In this document: positions 53,949 through 64,000 of the stretch, piece after piece | How the letters are laid out: each line of letters opens with the position of its first letter | Numbering within the stretch: the first letter of the stretch is position 1 | Source of the DNA: Cardiocondyla obscurior | Lineage: Eukaryota > Arthropoda > Insecta > Hymenoptera > Formicidae | Length of the DNA stretch: 64,000 nucleotides | Assembly (NCBI RefSeq): GCF_019399895.1 | Contig: NC_091877.1 | Location: forward strand, 3,906,001 to 3,970,000 | Direction of reading: 5' to 3' | Notes under the pieces: model-generated | The model's database searches: none | What the model was told of the DNA's origin: nothing | The model's input: the letters and a program-made list of their open reading frames with translations, nothing else | Program-made: the position numbers and the translations under genes

Positions 53949-55702
53949 TGTTACGTCAGGGATGGAAGTATTTTTACAGTTTGTTAACCGCTTCTCGGTA
54001 GTTTAGGAAAAGGCTCGAGAGCAGGTAGGGAGGAGGAAAAGATTTGGAGAGTAACGTAACTGCTAATCCTTGCGTGGCACGTGTTTAGAAATGCCACGCG
54101 TAAACGCGCTAGGAATGGGTTCGAGTTAATTATACGAGATGGAGTTAGCGCGTTATCTTGGTTCTTTTTAGGGAAAGAAGTTTAATTCTTATTCCCTGGG
54201 ACAGAACCGGAGGTGATTTTTTGCAAACAAAAGGATATTTAGGTTATTTCGAAATAACTGATTTTAGGTTTTCAATAATAAAAATTGATAAATTTAATAT
54301 TAGCTAAGTACATTTAAAATATAGAAACAAATTTAATGAATTAAAAGAAACAATAACAAAATAAGAAAAAGGTATAGGCCTTAACAATAAATAAATTCTA
54401 AACATATTAAAAACGAGGAAATCACATTAAGCGTAAAAAAAAAGAATAAAATGTTAATGAGTATGAGTTTGTATATCTATATGATCGTACGATGTGTAAG
54501 ATTTTTGTAGTGTTATTCCAAATATATTTCTATTATTTCAGAGACCCGGGCTGACGATCTCGGATACACCTGGTCGACGAGCTTGATCGGGGCTAGAAAA
54601 GGGAGTTCCACCCCGAGATAATAGATAAGAATATTTTGATCAGGAGACGCCCCACTGGCCTCTCTCCTGATCTCTTCAGGATCAAAATAGTCAGGGCCTA
54701 TGGTAAAGGCCCTTTCTGGGACAGGATCCGTCCACGGAGTGCAGGTCCTCCGGAGGAGCTCGAGGAGAGGATCAACGACCGCTCTCGGTTCCTCTTGCTC
54801 CCCGAGGAACTCCACACTTGGGGCGGGGGAAGGGGAATGTTCCGGGCTGTCAGGCTCTTGCCAAGAAACGGTTTCGTCCTCAGCAAAGGAACCGACCTCC
54901 TTGGGTTCCCCAGGATATAGTATCGGTGATGGGATAGGAGAGGAGCATGCTCTAGGAGCAGCTCCAGGAGAATGATCGACGGAATTCAAGGATATGTCAG
55001 GTGTATAGGATGGAGAAGTAGGGCGGAACTGCTCCGACTCAGGCTCGGATGACGTCGGAGATCTTGGCCGCGGTGATGTAGGTGTTGGTGTCGGTAAATA
55101 CTTTTCGTCTTCCGAGTCCTCGCCATTAAATGGCGAGTTGGGAGGAGCGGAAGGAAGAGGCGACCACGGTCGCTCGGATCTTCGTTTTGGGGGATCTGCT
55201 GTGTCCTCCCTTGGCGCCGCCGCGAGCAAGAATTGCACGAAGAAGCTTCGTACAAGCTCTCGCAATTCTCTGATTTTTCTGTTCCTCCGTACCCGACTTT
55301 TCTTTATGGATCTTAGGTTGTTAGATTCCACTAAAAAGATATCAATTTAAAATTGAATTAATGAAAGAATTATTGAGAGAAAATGATAGGGCATCACGTC
55401 GCATTCTTCCTTTCGGATCTCTCCATACGTCACTTTGAAGGTTCTCGCAGTTTCTCTGACCGGATGGAGCCTCACTCAAGTTAAGGATTTGATAGTCACC
55501 ATTTACTGGCGGCATATCGCAACCTCTGACAAAAGGAAGCCCACTAACCGAGTCGAGTTACCGGAGAACTCGAAGGGCTCTAGAGAGATGTCGAATTTGC
55601 GAGATCGGAACGGCACCCTGACAATTCCCTCGTCATTCATTTCGAAAGTATTTAGAATTTTAAATTTAGTGGAACCGTTTTGAAGGGGAAGGGAAATAAG
55701 TG
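53949..55702 (-). mobile_element. ORF-bearing LTR-like element, copy 3 (truncated)
   Basis: The 3' end (TGTTACGTCAGG on the plus strand) is at 53949 after CAAT. The element matches copy 1 through the intron up to about 55702, then ends at the mariner-like sequence, so promoter and first exon are missing. The coding exon is complete. Shared 3' features with copy 4 include AGGAATGGGTTCGAG and TTCTTATTCCCTGGGA. Confidence 0.85.
54513..55330 (-). CDS. Unknown Pro/Ser-rich protein of ORF-bearing element, copy 3 (coding exon intact)
   Basis: Starts with TG at an AG acceptor (55331-55332), as in the other copies. The A of the start codon would come from an exon that is lost here. About 272 codons without a stop: basic N-terminus (SRVRRNRKIRELRELVRSFF), Ser/Pro-rich middle, conserved end with DPLLELLRRTCTPWTDPVPE and RAFTIGPDYFDPEEIRRE. 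An open frame without its promoter suggests recent arrival or recent truncation. Confidence 0.65.
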
Positions 55703-56102
55703 CCATACTTCGAAACGTTGAAGACGAAGAAGAAATACTTCGCAGATTCGAAGACGATTCAAGAAGTAGTATTTGTCGTGTAGCGCGAGTGCTTGGTTTA
55801 CCAAACGCTTTGGTACACCGCGTTGTCCGAGAAGAAGGGTTGCACCCGTATCATTACCAGCGAGTGCAACAGCTTCTTCCTCGGGAAGAACAGCGCGCAA
55901 TATTCTGCCAAGGTATTATTCTTTCTGTTACGTATATTTTCAAAGTACACAAATATTGTAGAATAATAATTAAAAAATACGTGTAAAATTCTTGGCTCAA
56001 TGCAGGCAAAATGAGTCGTTTCCGGATTTTATATTATGGACGGACAAAGCATTGTTTACACCCAATGGAATTTTTAATTCCAAAAATTTCGTCATTTGGA
56101 GT

Positions 56103-56510
56103 TGTAAAAATTATTTCTGAGATGCGTGGATAATTTTGTAATAAAAACTCTTTATTTCGCAAACACTGATATATATATATATTTAACTTTGGTTTTACAC
56201 ACTCGTTATAAAATAACGTGAAATAACATAAAAGAATACAGAACTGAATTTAAGGAGGTTTCAAAATGTGACACGTCTGTACCCGACGACAACTCTTTTT
56301 CAAGTGAAGTAGTCCCGATATTAGTTTTATCTTTGGGACAGAAAGGGGCTTCCCGGACCTTTGTCTTAAGAGGTTTATTCCCTTGCTTATCTAATTGACA
56401 TAAAGTCACGTAGCGTATCCGGTCTACTTAGAATTATTTATTTGTAAATTGATTCAATCTTATTTAAAGTTAAATTTATAATTATTGTTTAAAGCGCATA
56501 TATTTTAACA
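56103..56510 (-). repeat. Copia 3' LTR
   Basis: On the minus strand it starts TGTTAAAATATATGCGC and ends AATTTTTACA. The purine tract TAAGGAGGAG (56511-56520) lies just before it on the minus strand. Confidence 0.93.
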
Positions 56511-56546
56511 CTCCTCCTTAAATTTATACTTTAAAAAAGAAAATGA

Positions 56547-58010
56547 TTATATAATTTTTAACAAATTTCTAAATTTCTTAAACTTGGTACTACCAAGAGA
56601 TTTAGTGAATATATCTGCCAGGTTATCATCCGTATTTATTTTAATAATATCAATTATTCCCTGACTATAATTTTCATGTATGTAGTGTGAATGTACTTCT
56701 ATATATTTTGAATTTTTAGTTAAATTTCCATATTTTGCTAATGCAATTGCTCCTGTGTTGTCTTCATAAATTTTTACTGGTTTATCTATAATTTCTCCTA
56801 AATCTCTTAGTAGATTTATTATAATTTTAATTTCGCTTACAATTTCTGATAACGCAACATATTCAGCGGCTGTGGATGATTTCGTTACACTTCCCTGTTT
56901 TCGGGATTTCCAATATATAGTATTGCCATAAAACTTAATCACATACCCAGTTGTGGATTTTCTATCCACTATGTCTCCAGCCCAATCAGCATCAACAAAA
57001 CATTCAAGAGGTTCATATGTTATACCCTTTTCAAACGTTAGTTTCAGATTTTTTGTTTGGTATAAATATTTTAAAATTCTCAGGGCATATTTAAAGTGTG
57101 TTTCTGTATATGAATTTTGAAAGCGACTAAGATAATTAACGCTATAGCTTACATCAGCTCTTGTACCGGTACTTATATACAGTAATGCTCCAATTATATT
57201 TCTATATTTAATACTTGTATTTACTGATTGTGCTGGTTCTAACTTTAAGTTTTGTTCCATTGGAGTTTGGAATGTTTTTGAGTTTTCTATATTATATCTT
57301 TTTGCAAGTGATTCTATATAATCAGATTGATCTAGTGTCATTTTATTATTATTTAAATCATATATAATATTTATTCCTAAGTACATTTTTATTTTTCCAA
57401 GATCTTTTACCATAAATTTTTTAGATAATTCTTCTTTAATTTGATTTATTTTAGTTAAGTTTTTTCCGCAAATTAGTAAATCATCCACAAACGCTATTAA
57501 GTATATCTTATCACTATTACAATTTAATATATAAAGACAATAATCATTGTTGCTTTTTTCAAATCCTAGTTTACTTAAGTAATTATTCAAGCACTCATAC
57601 CATAATCTTGGGCTTTCTTTTAACCCATATAAAGCCTTATTTAGTTTGCATACATTTTCTGTTCCGTCTTCATAACCTTGTGGCTGCTTAATATATACTT
57701 CGGATTTGATATTACCATTTAAGAACGCTGTTTCAACATCCATCTGAAATATAGATAATTTATTTTGACAACAATAGCTTAATAGAAGTTTTAATGTTTG
57801 TATCTTTGCAACGGGTGAATATATGTCTTCTAAGTTTTCTTCCTGTTCAAATCCTCGAACTACTAGTCTAGCCTTTTTTAAATTATTTGGTTTCTTTGTA
57901 TATATCCATTTTACACTTAAAATTTTTTTATTTGATGGTGACGAAACTAAATTCCATGTTTTATTTTTCTTTAAACACTCTTTCTTTATCCATGGCTTGT
58001 TTCCAGCCAT
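56547..58010 (-). pseudogene. Copia pol: reverse transcriptase and RNase H
   Basis: Open for 487 codons. KTWNLVSSPSNKKILSVKWI opens the RVT_2 domain; FQMDVETAFLNGNI and AFVDDLLICG hold catalytic Asp residues; GALLYISTGTRADVSYSVNY follows. RNase H has FVDADWAGD, SSTAAEYVALSE and YEDNTGAIALAK. It ends at 56547. The frame differs by one base from the integrase frame, with the change near 57985-58000, so it is not connected to the upstream pol without a correction. Confidence 0.92.
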
Positions 58011-59250
58011 CTGCTTCCTTTGAGTTTATAGCATCATTATAATTGAGAGGACTGTCCGCACTTACATAATTTACATATACAAAATCTGTCGCAATATTGT
58101 CACCATATCTATCTGGTCTTTTCCTATTTCTTGATGATTTCCTTACTTCATTCTGTCTTTTAAAGCTTTGATTTAAATCCATTTCTTCATCGGAACTAAT
58201 TATAATTGTGTCATTACCTAAATTATTATCTTCTTCTTCGCAAGCAACGTTATTCTCATCATTACTAAATCCAATTAGATTTTCTTCATCTTCTATTATA
58301 TCTACGTGTCTAGCAATTGTTATTTTATTATTTATTAAAACTCTGTATCCTACATTTTCGTATCCTAATAATAGACCAAGGTCTGCTTTGCGGTCCCATT
58401 TTGAGTTACGCTTTTCTTCCGGTACCCTTACAAAGACTTTACTTCCATATAAACGCAAATTTTTAATGTCTGGTTTTATTCCCGTTAAAATTTCATAAGG
58501 TGTTTTTTTAATTTCTGTATTTGACAAGGTTCTATTTTTTAAATATGACGCAGTTCTAACTATTTCAGGCCAAAATTTTTTACTTAAATTTGATTCAGTT
58601 AACAAACATCTTGCCATATCCATTATGGTTCTATTATAACGCTCAGCTGTGCCATTTAATTGGTGAACATATGGTGGACACGGCTCTATTATAAATCCTT
58701 TATTTCTTGCAAAATTAAATATGTCTTTATTAATATATTCTTTTCCATTGTCACATCTTAATTTTTTTATTTTTTTGCCAGTTAAATTTTCAATATTATT
58801 TACATAATCAACAAAACAATCATATACTTGCGATTTAGATTTAATTGTATAAATTCTTGCTGCTTTACTAAAGTCATCGATAAAAGTTAGAAAATATCTT
58901 TCTCCATTTATACCTATTGTCTGGTGGGGACCATTTAAATCAGAATGTATGATTTCTAATAAATTTTTGGCTTTTGTTCGTTGATTTTCAAAGGGAAGGT
59001 TATGCATTTTATTTTTAATACAGGTAGCGCATTTAAATTGATCAGATTCTAATTTTTCCGGTATTCCATTTACGTATTTATTTTTACACATTTCCTCTAA
59101 ATATTTAAAATTGACATGTCCTAATATTCTATGTAGTCTTTCTTTTTGTGTGATAGCATTATTTACTTTTGATGTAATGTTTGATTCATTATTTATAAAA
59201 AAACTTTTCAATTTATACAATCCATTGTCTTTATATGCTACGGCAATCAA
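57961..59250 (-). pseudogene. Copia pol: integrase
   Basis: 429 codons in frame with the protease segment but separated from it by TAA at 59251-59253. A zinc domain with RILGHVNFKYLEEM and CATCIKNK is followed by the catalytic core: IHSDLNGPHQ (Asp), KKLRCDNGKEY (Asp), NGTAERYNRTI (Glu). A linker with RKSSRNRKRPDRYGDN leads to RT. Confidence 0.92.
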
Positions 59251-59985
59251 TTAATTTTTTTTATTGTAAATTTTTGTTGTATATCCAGCTGCTATTACTG
59301 TAAAATTATTTGTTATTTTTGCTACACTTAGTAAATTTTTGTCCATTTCTTTTACATAATATACATTTGTAATTAATATTGGTACTTTTGATTCATGATT
59401 TATAAAGATTGTTTTAATATTTCCTATTTTTGTTGCCTTAATACATCTTCCGTCGCCTATTTTAACGTCTACCGGTTTTTGTAAAGTTACAAATTCATCA
59501 AAAAATGTATCATTATTTATAATATGATCGGTACAGCCGCTATCTATCACCCAATTAATTTCTTTTTTGTTGCAAATATTTACTTCCGTATTCATAATTT
59601 CTATATTTTTCTTACCTTCGTTTATTTCGGTTTCGAAGACGCTTGATTCGCTGGTATTTGTTTCGCAATTACTGTCTCTATTAAAGTTTCTATTGTGATT
59701 ATATCTTCTGATGGCTTGCATGATTCTTCTTCTTCCTCTGGGGTTGTTTATCTGACGTGTATTAAAATATCCTCCTTTTCCTCTCGGAAAATATCCTTGA
59801 GTGTTGAAATTGTTTCCTCTGTAGTTGAAGCTGCCCCCTTCTTGTGGATACACTTGTTCTGTTGAATTCTGGGTTTTATAACTTCCTTTTGATCCATTTG
59901 CACGACAGTTTGCTTTTAAATGTCCGGGTTTACCACACTTATAACACGTTCTTTTTCTGTATTCTTTTTTCGCCTTTAAAAGCAC
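59251..59985 (-). pseudogene. Copia gag C-terminus (zinc knuckle) and protease
   Basis: CYKCGKPGHLKANC is the CCHC knuckle, followed by an Asn/Gly/Arg-rich segment, then VIDSGCTDHI, the DSG active site of the copia protease. The frame is shifted by one base from the gag frame ending at 59939; the overlap lies in an A/T-rich homopolymer near 59955-59965. Confidence 0.9.
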
Positions 59986-60703
59986 TTGATTTTGTCACAT
60001 TCCTTCCTTGTTCAGTTTTATCGCGTATTTCCCACATCTTGATCTTGTTTTTAACAAATTCACATGTCTGGTCTTGCTCTCTTACAGCATCAATTAAGTC
60101 TCCGACATAACTTAAAGACTCGGGTAACGTACGTAGCATATAATTCAATTTTTCCTTTTCTGTCACTGTGGCACCTGATGATTTTAGTTCATTTATTAAT
60201 TTTTCAAAGTCTGTAAAATATGCACTTGAATCATCATAATCCATTAACTTTATTTTTTCCAGTCTATTTCGCACACAAATTTGTATCGCAGTAGATTCTC
60301 TGGAATACATTTCATCAAATTTTTTTAGTATATTGTAAGCCGTTTCTTCATTGCTCACAAATTCGAGTTGTTCATTTGATATGGCGCAATAAATGTAATT
60401 CATGGCTTTAAGATTACTTTCAGCCCATGTTGTTGAATTGTCAGACGATAGCATTGGTCTGATTGCCACCTCATCACATTTTTTCAATTTTAAATAAAGT
60501 AGTATCCGCTTCTTCCATAAATTGTAATCTTGTCCATTGAACTGTTGAATTTTAATTTCTTCAGCCATTTCTTCGTCTTCTTGTATTCCGATATCAGTGT
60601 TTGATTTTTGTTGAATGTCGTTTTTAATTTTAATTATTTTTGTAATAGTTCCTTTTGTTATTTTTTTAATATCGTTCCAATCAACTTCGAAGCCAAGTTG
60701 CAT
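59939..60703 (-). CDS. Copia gag
   Basis: ATG at 60701-60703, about 55 bp after the 5' LTR. 254 codons with QQFNGQDYNLWKKRILLYLK, MNYIYCAISNEQLEFV, FDEMYSRESTAIQICVRNRL and LNYMLRTLPESL, the UBN2/gag pattern of copia elements. It stops at 59939 where the zinc-knuckle frame overlaps. The protein forms the particle and binds RNA. Confidence 0.9.
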   Translation of the reverse strand: MQLGFEVDWNDIKKITKGTITKIIKIKNDIQQKSNTDIGIQEDEEMAEEIKIQQFNGQDYNLWKKRILLYLKLKKCDEVAIRPMLSSDNSTTWAESNLKAMNYIYCAISNEQLEFVSNEETAYNILKKFDEMYSRESTAIQICVRNRLEKIKLMDYDDSSAYFTDFEKLINELKSSGATVTEKEKLNYMLRTLPESLSYVGDLIDAVREQDQTCEFVKNKIKMWEIRDKTEQGRNVTKSSAFKGEKRIQKKNVL

Positions 60704-60744
60704 TCACTTTTATTGTGGTAAACACCTTTTGATTTTCCAACCAC

Positions 60745-60756
60745 GCTCTGCTACCA
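60745..60756 (-). other. Copia primer-binding site (initiator Met tRNA)
   Basis: On the minus strand TGGTAGCAGAGC follows the 5' LTR directly. It is complementary to the conserved animal initiator tRNA 3' end (CTCTGCTACCA). Confidence 0.85.
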
Positions 60757-61162
60757 TGTAAAAATTATTTCTGAGATGCGTGGATAATTTTGTAATAAAA
60801 ACTCTTTATTTCGCAAACACTGATATATATATATTTAACTTTGGTTTTACACACTCGTTATAAAATAACGTGAAATAACATAAAAGAATACAGAACTGAA
60901 TTTAAGGAGGTTTCAAAATGTGACACGTCTGTACCCGACGACGACTCTTTTTCAAGTGAAGTAGTCCCGATATTAGTTTTATCTTTGGGACAGAAAGGGG
61001 CTTCCCGGACCTTTGTCTTAAGAGGTTTATTCCCTTGCTTATCTAATTGACATAAAGTCACGTAGCGTATCCGGTCTACTTAGAATTATTTATTTGTAAA
61101 TTGATTCAATCTTATTTAAAGTTAAATTTATAATTATTGTTTAAAGCGCATATATTTTAACA
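60757..61162 (-). repeat. Copia 5' LTR
   Basis: Near-identical to 56103-56510. Differences seen: one fewer TA step in the microsatellite near 60825 and G for A in CGACGACGACTC near 60942. Confidence 0.93.
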
Positions 61163-61780
61163 GGAGTAAAAGAAATCCGCCTGCAATTAGGCGCACCGCT
61201 TTCCAATATCGGTGGCAGATGCACGTGTGGGCGGGTATAATTGGAGATAAAATTGTAAATAGTTAAAAAAAAATTTATTTATTTATATGCAAACAAAACT
61301 TATAATATTGTTATTTGTTACTTTTAAATCGGGCCGTATTTTTTACCTCCTCGTTTAAACGGGGAGCGCTACTCACACTTCTTGGAAAACGACTTTCCGC
61401 CGCTTTTGGAGAACTTACCGCTTAACGTCCGGTTACAACTAATATACCAGCAGGACGGTGCTCCGCCGCATTTTTCGCGTAACGCACAGTAAATATTAAA
61501 TAATTGTTTCGCGGGACGTTGGATGGGTCGCGGTGGTCCCATTACCTGGCCAACACGTTCGCCGGATCTGAACGTGCTGGATTATTTTGTTTGAGGCCAT
61601 ATAAAAGCTCAAGTCGAACCCGTGCGTGAAAGTACTGTGGAGGAGGTTTGTGCTGCAATTATAGCGGCCTTCGATACAGTGATGCCCGATATGGCACAAC
61701 GTGCAACGCAACAAATTGTTCGGAGAGCCGAACTTTGCCTACAGGTACAAGGGAGGCATTTCGAACAATTGTTGCATTGA

Positions 61781-62667
61781 GTTGTTGCAGTGGATTAGGC
61801 CTACCGGGGAAACCACTCTAAAAAAAACGCGCCGTACTATCTACCTCGATAGGTGGTGAGGAAAAGATAGTTATATTTACGCCGTGTAATTATTTAATTT
61901 TAAATTAGTAACGTTATCCATATCGTTAAAATTGGTATCACCTCTCGCTCGCGCGTCGTCGTTCGCCTCGCTTCATCGCACATCGTCGGCTTGCCTCACG
62001 CGCGCATTGTCGCCTCGTCTCGCTCGCGCGTCGTTCTTGTCACCGATTTACACGTCTTCGCCTCGTTTTGCTCGCGCGTTTCTCCTTGTCTTTCAAACAG
62101 CCTGGGTCGGGCTTATACTCGCAACGTTAACTCCTTCTTAAAGGTACGCTCCTACTCGCGAAAATTTTCATAAATTTTTATTTTGCTTACAAATAGAAAT
62201 TAAGCAAAATCGTAAAAGACTTTTCGATTTCTCTTCCCAAGACTTACCTACTCGCGTAATATTCGAAACATTAACATCTTCTTTAATTCATTATTTAACA
62301 ATTTTCCGTTTTACTACCGACTTTTACACAATAAATCAGATTACGATTTAACGATTAATACGTACGTAACCTTTGTGTCATCGAGCAATTTTCGTGTCGG
62401 ATTATGTGCGCAAATTAAATAAATAATATTTTCAGACTGGTAGAAACAAGTCTGAACACGTTAAAACAAATCCGGGCACGTCTACGCGATAATTTCGCGG
62501 ATTGCGATTTGCCAATCGCTCGCTCGCTTTAATTGAGACATCCCTGGCTACCACATGTATCCGATCGGTAAGACGCTAAATATTTTATTTATTTACTCCG
62601 AAACTAGGCTTCAGATAAATTTTTGCAAAATAAAAAATCGTCTTAGAATTTTTTCTAGAATACGTAC
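61781..62667. other. Unassigned region with dispersed-repeat segment
   Basis: After the mariner-like stop comes GC-rich sequence with recurring CTCGCGCG(T) phrases (61930-62085), then AT-rich sequence. About 62530-62667 is related, inverted, to 2494-2640: CTGGCTACCACATGTATCCG, then GGTAAG, then TAAATATTTTATTTATTTAC. Copy 4 of the ORF-bearing element is inserted into this repeat at 62668. No convincing gene; open frames at 61932-62173 are Arg/Ser-rich shadows. Confidence 0.4.
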
Positions 62668-64000
62668 TGTTACGTCAGAGGTAGGAAATTTTAAATGGGT
62701 TCATTCACCGTTACTCGGATGCTTAGGAAAAAGGCACAAGAGTAGGTAAAGAGGAGGAAATGGCTTGGAGAGCGACGTAACAGCCGATCCTTGCGTGGCG
62801 CGTATTTAAAGGGCCACGCGAAAACGCACTAGGAATGGGTTCGAGTCGGTTGAGTGGAGGAACTAGTGCGTAATATTTGTTCTTTTTAGGGAAAGAAATT
62901 TAATTCTTATTCCCTGGGATAGAACCAGAGGTGGTTTTCGCAACAAGGGTACCAGGGTTAAAAATAAATAATTGATTCAGAAATTCCAATAGTGAAATGC
63001 GTAATTTTAATCTTAATTAGAATACAAATTTTGAATAGAAATATAGTTTAAATGAATTTAAAGAGATTATGAGGTAAAAAGAGAGAGGAAAAGGGCTTAA
63101 TAAAAGATATAATTTAAACATTTTAAATATAAAAAAAAAAATGAAAGATAATGAATTACGAATAAAATAATAAAAAAAAAACTAACAATAATAATAGCGA
63201 TTGGTGAACATTATTCTAGATTAATTTCTATGATTTCGGTTATCCTGGCCGTCGACCTCGGGAATACCCTGTCGATCAACCTGATCGGAGCCAGGAAGGG
63301 ATGTTCTACTCCGGGATAGTAAATGAGGATATTATGGTCAGGAGTCGCTCTCCTGGCTTCCCTCCTGATCTCCTCGGGGTCAAAGGAATCAGGGCCTATT
63401 GTATAGGCCCTTTCGGGGAAGGGATCCGTCCACGGAGTGCAGGTGCTCCGGAAAAGTTCGAGGAGAGGATCTACGACCTCACTCTGTTCCTCTTGCTCCT
63501 CCACGAACTCTACGCTCGGGACGGGGGAAGGGGAACGTTCCGGGCTGTCAGACTCATGCCAAGAGACGGTCTCATCTTCAGCAAAAGAGTCGACCTCCTC
63601 GGGTTCCCCAGGGTAAGGAGTCGGTGAGCGGACGGGAGAAGAGCATGCCTGAGGAGGAACTCCAGGAGAAGGTCCGGACGAGTTCAAAGAAACGTCCGGA
63701 GTATAGGAGGGAGTAGTGGGGCGGAACAGCTCCGGGTCAGGTTGAAGGGGCGAGGTCGATCTCGGACGCGACGGCGATGGTGTTCGCCCCGGAGTATTCT
63801 CTTCCGTTTCTAAATCTTCGTGGCTAATTGGCGAGTTGGGAGGCACGGAAGGCAGAGGAGACCATGAACGCTCAGTTCTGAGTTTCGGAGGTTCCGGTGT
63901 GACCTCCCTTGGCGCTGCCGCGAATAAGAACTGAACAAAGAAGCTTTGAACCAGTTCTCGCAACTCGCGTATTTTTCGATTTCTTCGGGCGCGACTTTTC
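62668..64000 (-). mobile_element. ORF-bearing LTR-like element, copy 4 (cut by window edge)
   Basis: The plus-strand left end TGTTACGTCAGAGG follows GTAC (62664-62667), the likely target duplication. It is related to copy 3 throughout. The coding exon continues past the right edge. Promoter, first exon and far end are outside the window. Confidence 0.85.
63211..64000 (-). CDS. Unknown Pro/Ser-rich protein of ORF-bearing element, copy 4 (partial, open)
   Basis: Open from the window edge to the stop at 63211, about 262 codons. At the edge the frame reads KSRARRNRKIRELRELV, equivalent to residue 8 onward of copy 2. The middle is Ser/Pro/Glu-rich. The C-terminal block carries DPLLELFRSTCTPWTDPFPE, RAYTIGPDSFDPEEIRREAR, NILIYYPGVEHPFLAPIRLI and VFPRSTARITEIIEI. 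The conserved block differs little from copies 1-3, while the middle varies. Confidence 0.7.
   Translation of the reverse strand, partial: KSRARRNRKIRELRELVQSFFVQFLFAAAPREVTPEPPKLRTERSWSPLPSVPPNSPISHEDLETEENTPGRTPSPSRPRSTSPLQPDPELFRPTTPSYTPDVSLNSSGPSPGVPPQACSSPVRSPTPYPGEPEEVDSFAEDETVSWHESDSPERSPSPVPSVEFVEEQEEQSEVVDPLLELFRSTCTPWTDPFPERAYTIGPDSFDPEEIRREARRATPDHNILIYYPGVEHPFLAPIRLIDRVFPRSTARITEIIEINLE

Larger units (their letters stand above)
56103..61162 (-). mobile_element. Copia element, full length, young (5060 bp)
   Basis: Bounded by the 5-bp duplication GGAGT (56098-56102, 61163-61167). The LTRs, 408 bp (56103-56510) and 406 bp (60757-61162), differ, as far as I can see, by one substitution and one TA-repeat step. 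A primer site complementary to the 3' end of initiator Met tRNA and a purine tract are present. Gag and pol are complete but split into several frames. It sits in the mariner-like transposase. Confidence 0.95.
55703..61780 (+). pseudogene. mariner-like transposase, split by a copia element
   Basis: Part one (from about 55711): EEEILRRFEDDSRSSICRV, GLPNALVHRVVREEGLHPYH and YQRVQQLLP (helix-turn-helix), then FILWTDKALFTPNGIFNS (first Asp). Part two after the copia element (61163-61780): FQYRWQMHVWAGIIGD, YQQDGAPPHFS (second Asp) and RSPDLNVLDYFV (third Asp), ending at TGA 61778-61780. This is a DDD mariner-type pattern. Lesions: TAA after HFSRNAQ, TGA after LDYFV (usual Trp), and two AT-rich inserts of about 75 bp (55912-55988, 61255-61327). 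Confidence 0.8.

Noticed and set aside
61255..61327. Intron in the mariner-like gene
   Set aside because: Starts with GT but has no AG acceptor at the coding boundary; more likely an AT-rich insertion.

Overview
The window looks like insect nuclear DNA, most likely from an ant or another hymenopteran. That placement is inference, from the families present: a MULE-like transposase, a CACTA-like transposase with a DUF4806-type partner, Helitrons with an Ulp1-like gene, and split GT-AG genes in an AT-rich background. I found no conserved single-copy host gene. Almost everything is transposable element (TE), stacked and nested, so this is probably a TE-rich or heterochromatic block.

Layout. 1-710: tail and 3' LTR of a Gypsy element. 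741-2455: tRNA-like remnant and a 5'-truncated LINE. 3326-4035: twin palindromic MITEs. 4200-7007: CACTA-like element with two broken genes. 7764-9393: complete but dead Tc1 element with 222-bp inverted repeats. 9644-12780: solo LTRs and a Gypsy fragment. 12781-16330: Harbinger element with two convergent genes, the second split by an 842-bp solo LTR. 16510-17530: minisatellite and a 33-bp inverted repeat. 17531-23334: minus-strand Gypsy whose 3' LTR holds an array of hairpins and whose integrase is split by a 1.34-kb solo LTR. 23335-26010: first copy of an unfamiliar 2.7-kb ORF-bearing element. 26011-27254: MULE-like transposase fragment with its own insertion. 27411-28545: solo LTR of 'family A'. 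28746-29137: small two-exon gene. 29728-34343: nearly complete Gypsy. 34828-35746: USP-like remnant. 37166-37618: 144-bp satellite.

37925-52063 is a degenerate minus-strand Helitron that has been hit repeatedly. A family A solo LTR (TSD CGAT) interrupts it. A hAT element with an 8-bp TSD sits inside that LTR, and the hAT gene carries two further solo LTRs. A second copy of the 2.7-kb element (TSD ACAG) splits the Helitron elsewhere. Minisatellites follow (52078-53945), then a third copy of the 2.7-kb element, a mariner-like element split by a young copia element (56103-61162, TSD GGAGT, 406/408-bp LTRs), and a fourth copy running off the right edge.

The two most unusual signals are these. 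(1) The 2.7-kb family has ends TGTTACGTC and GACGTAACA, 4-bp TSDs, a TATA box about 741 bp from its start, an intron that splits the ATG (A|TG), and an open reading frame of about 270 codons for a protein I do not recognise. It occurs four times here. (2) Tandem arrays of short hairpins with conserved loops and compensating stem changes lie inside three LTR families.
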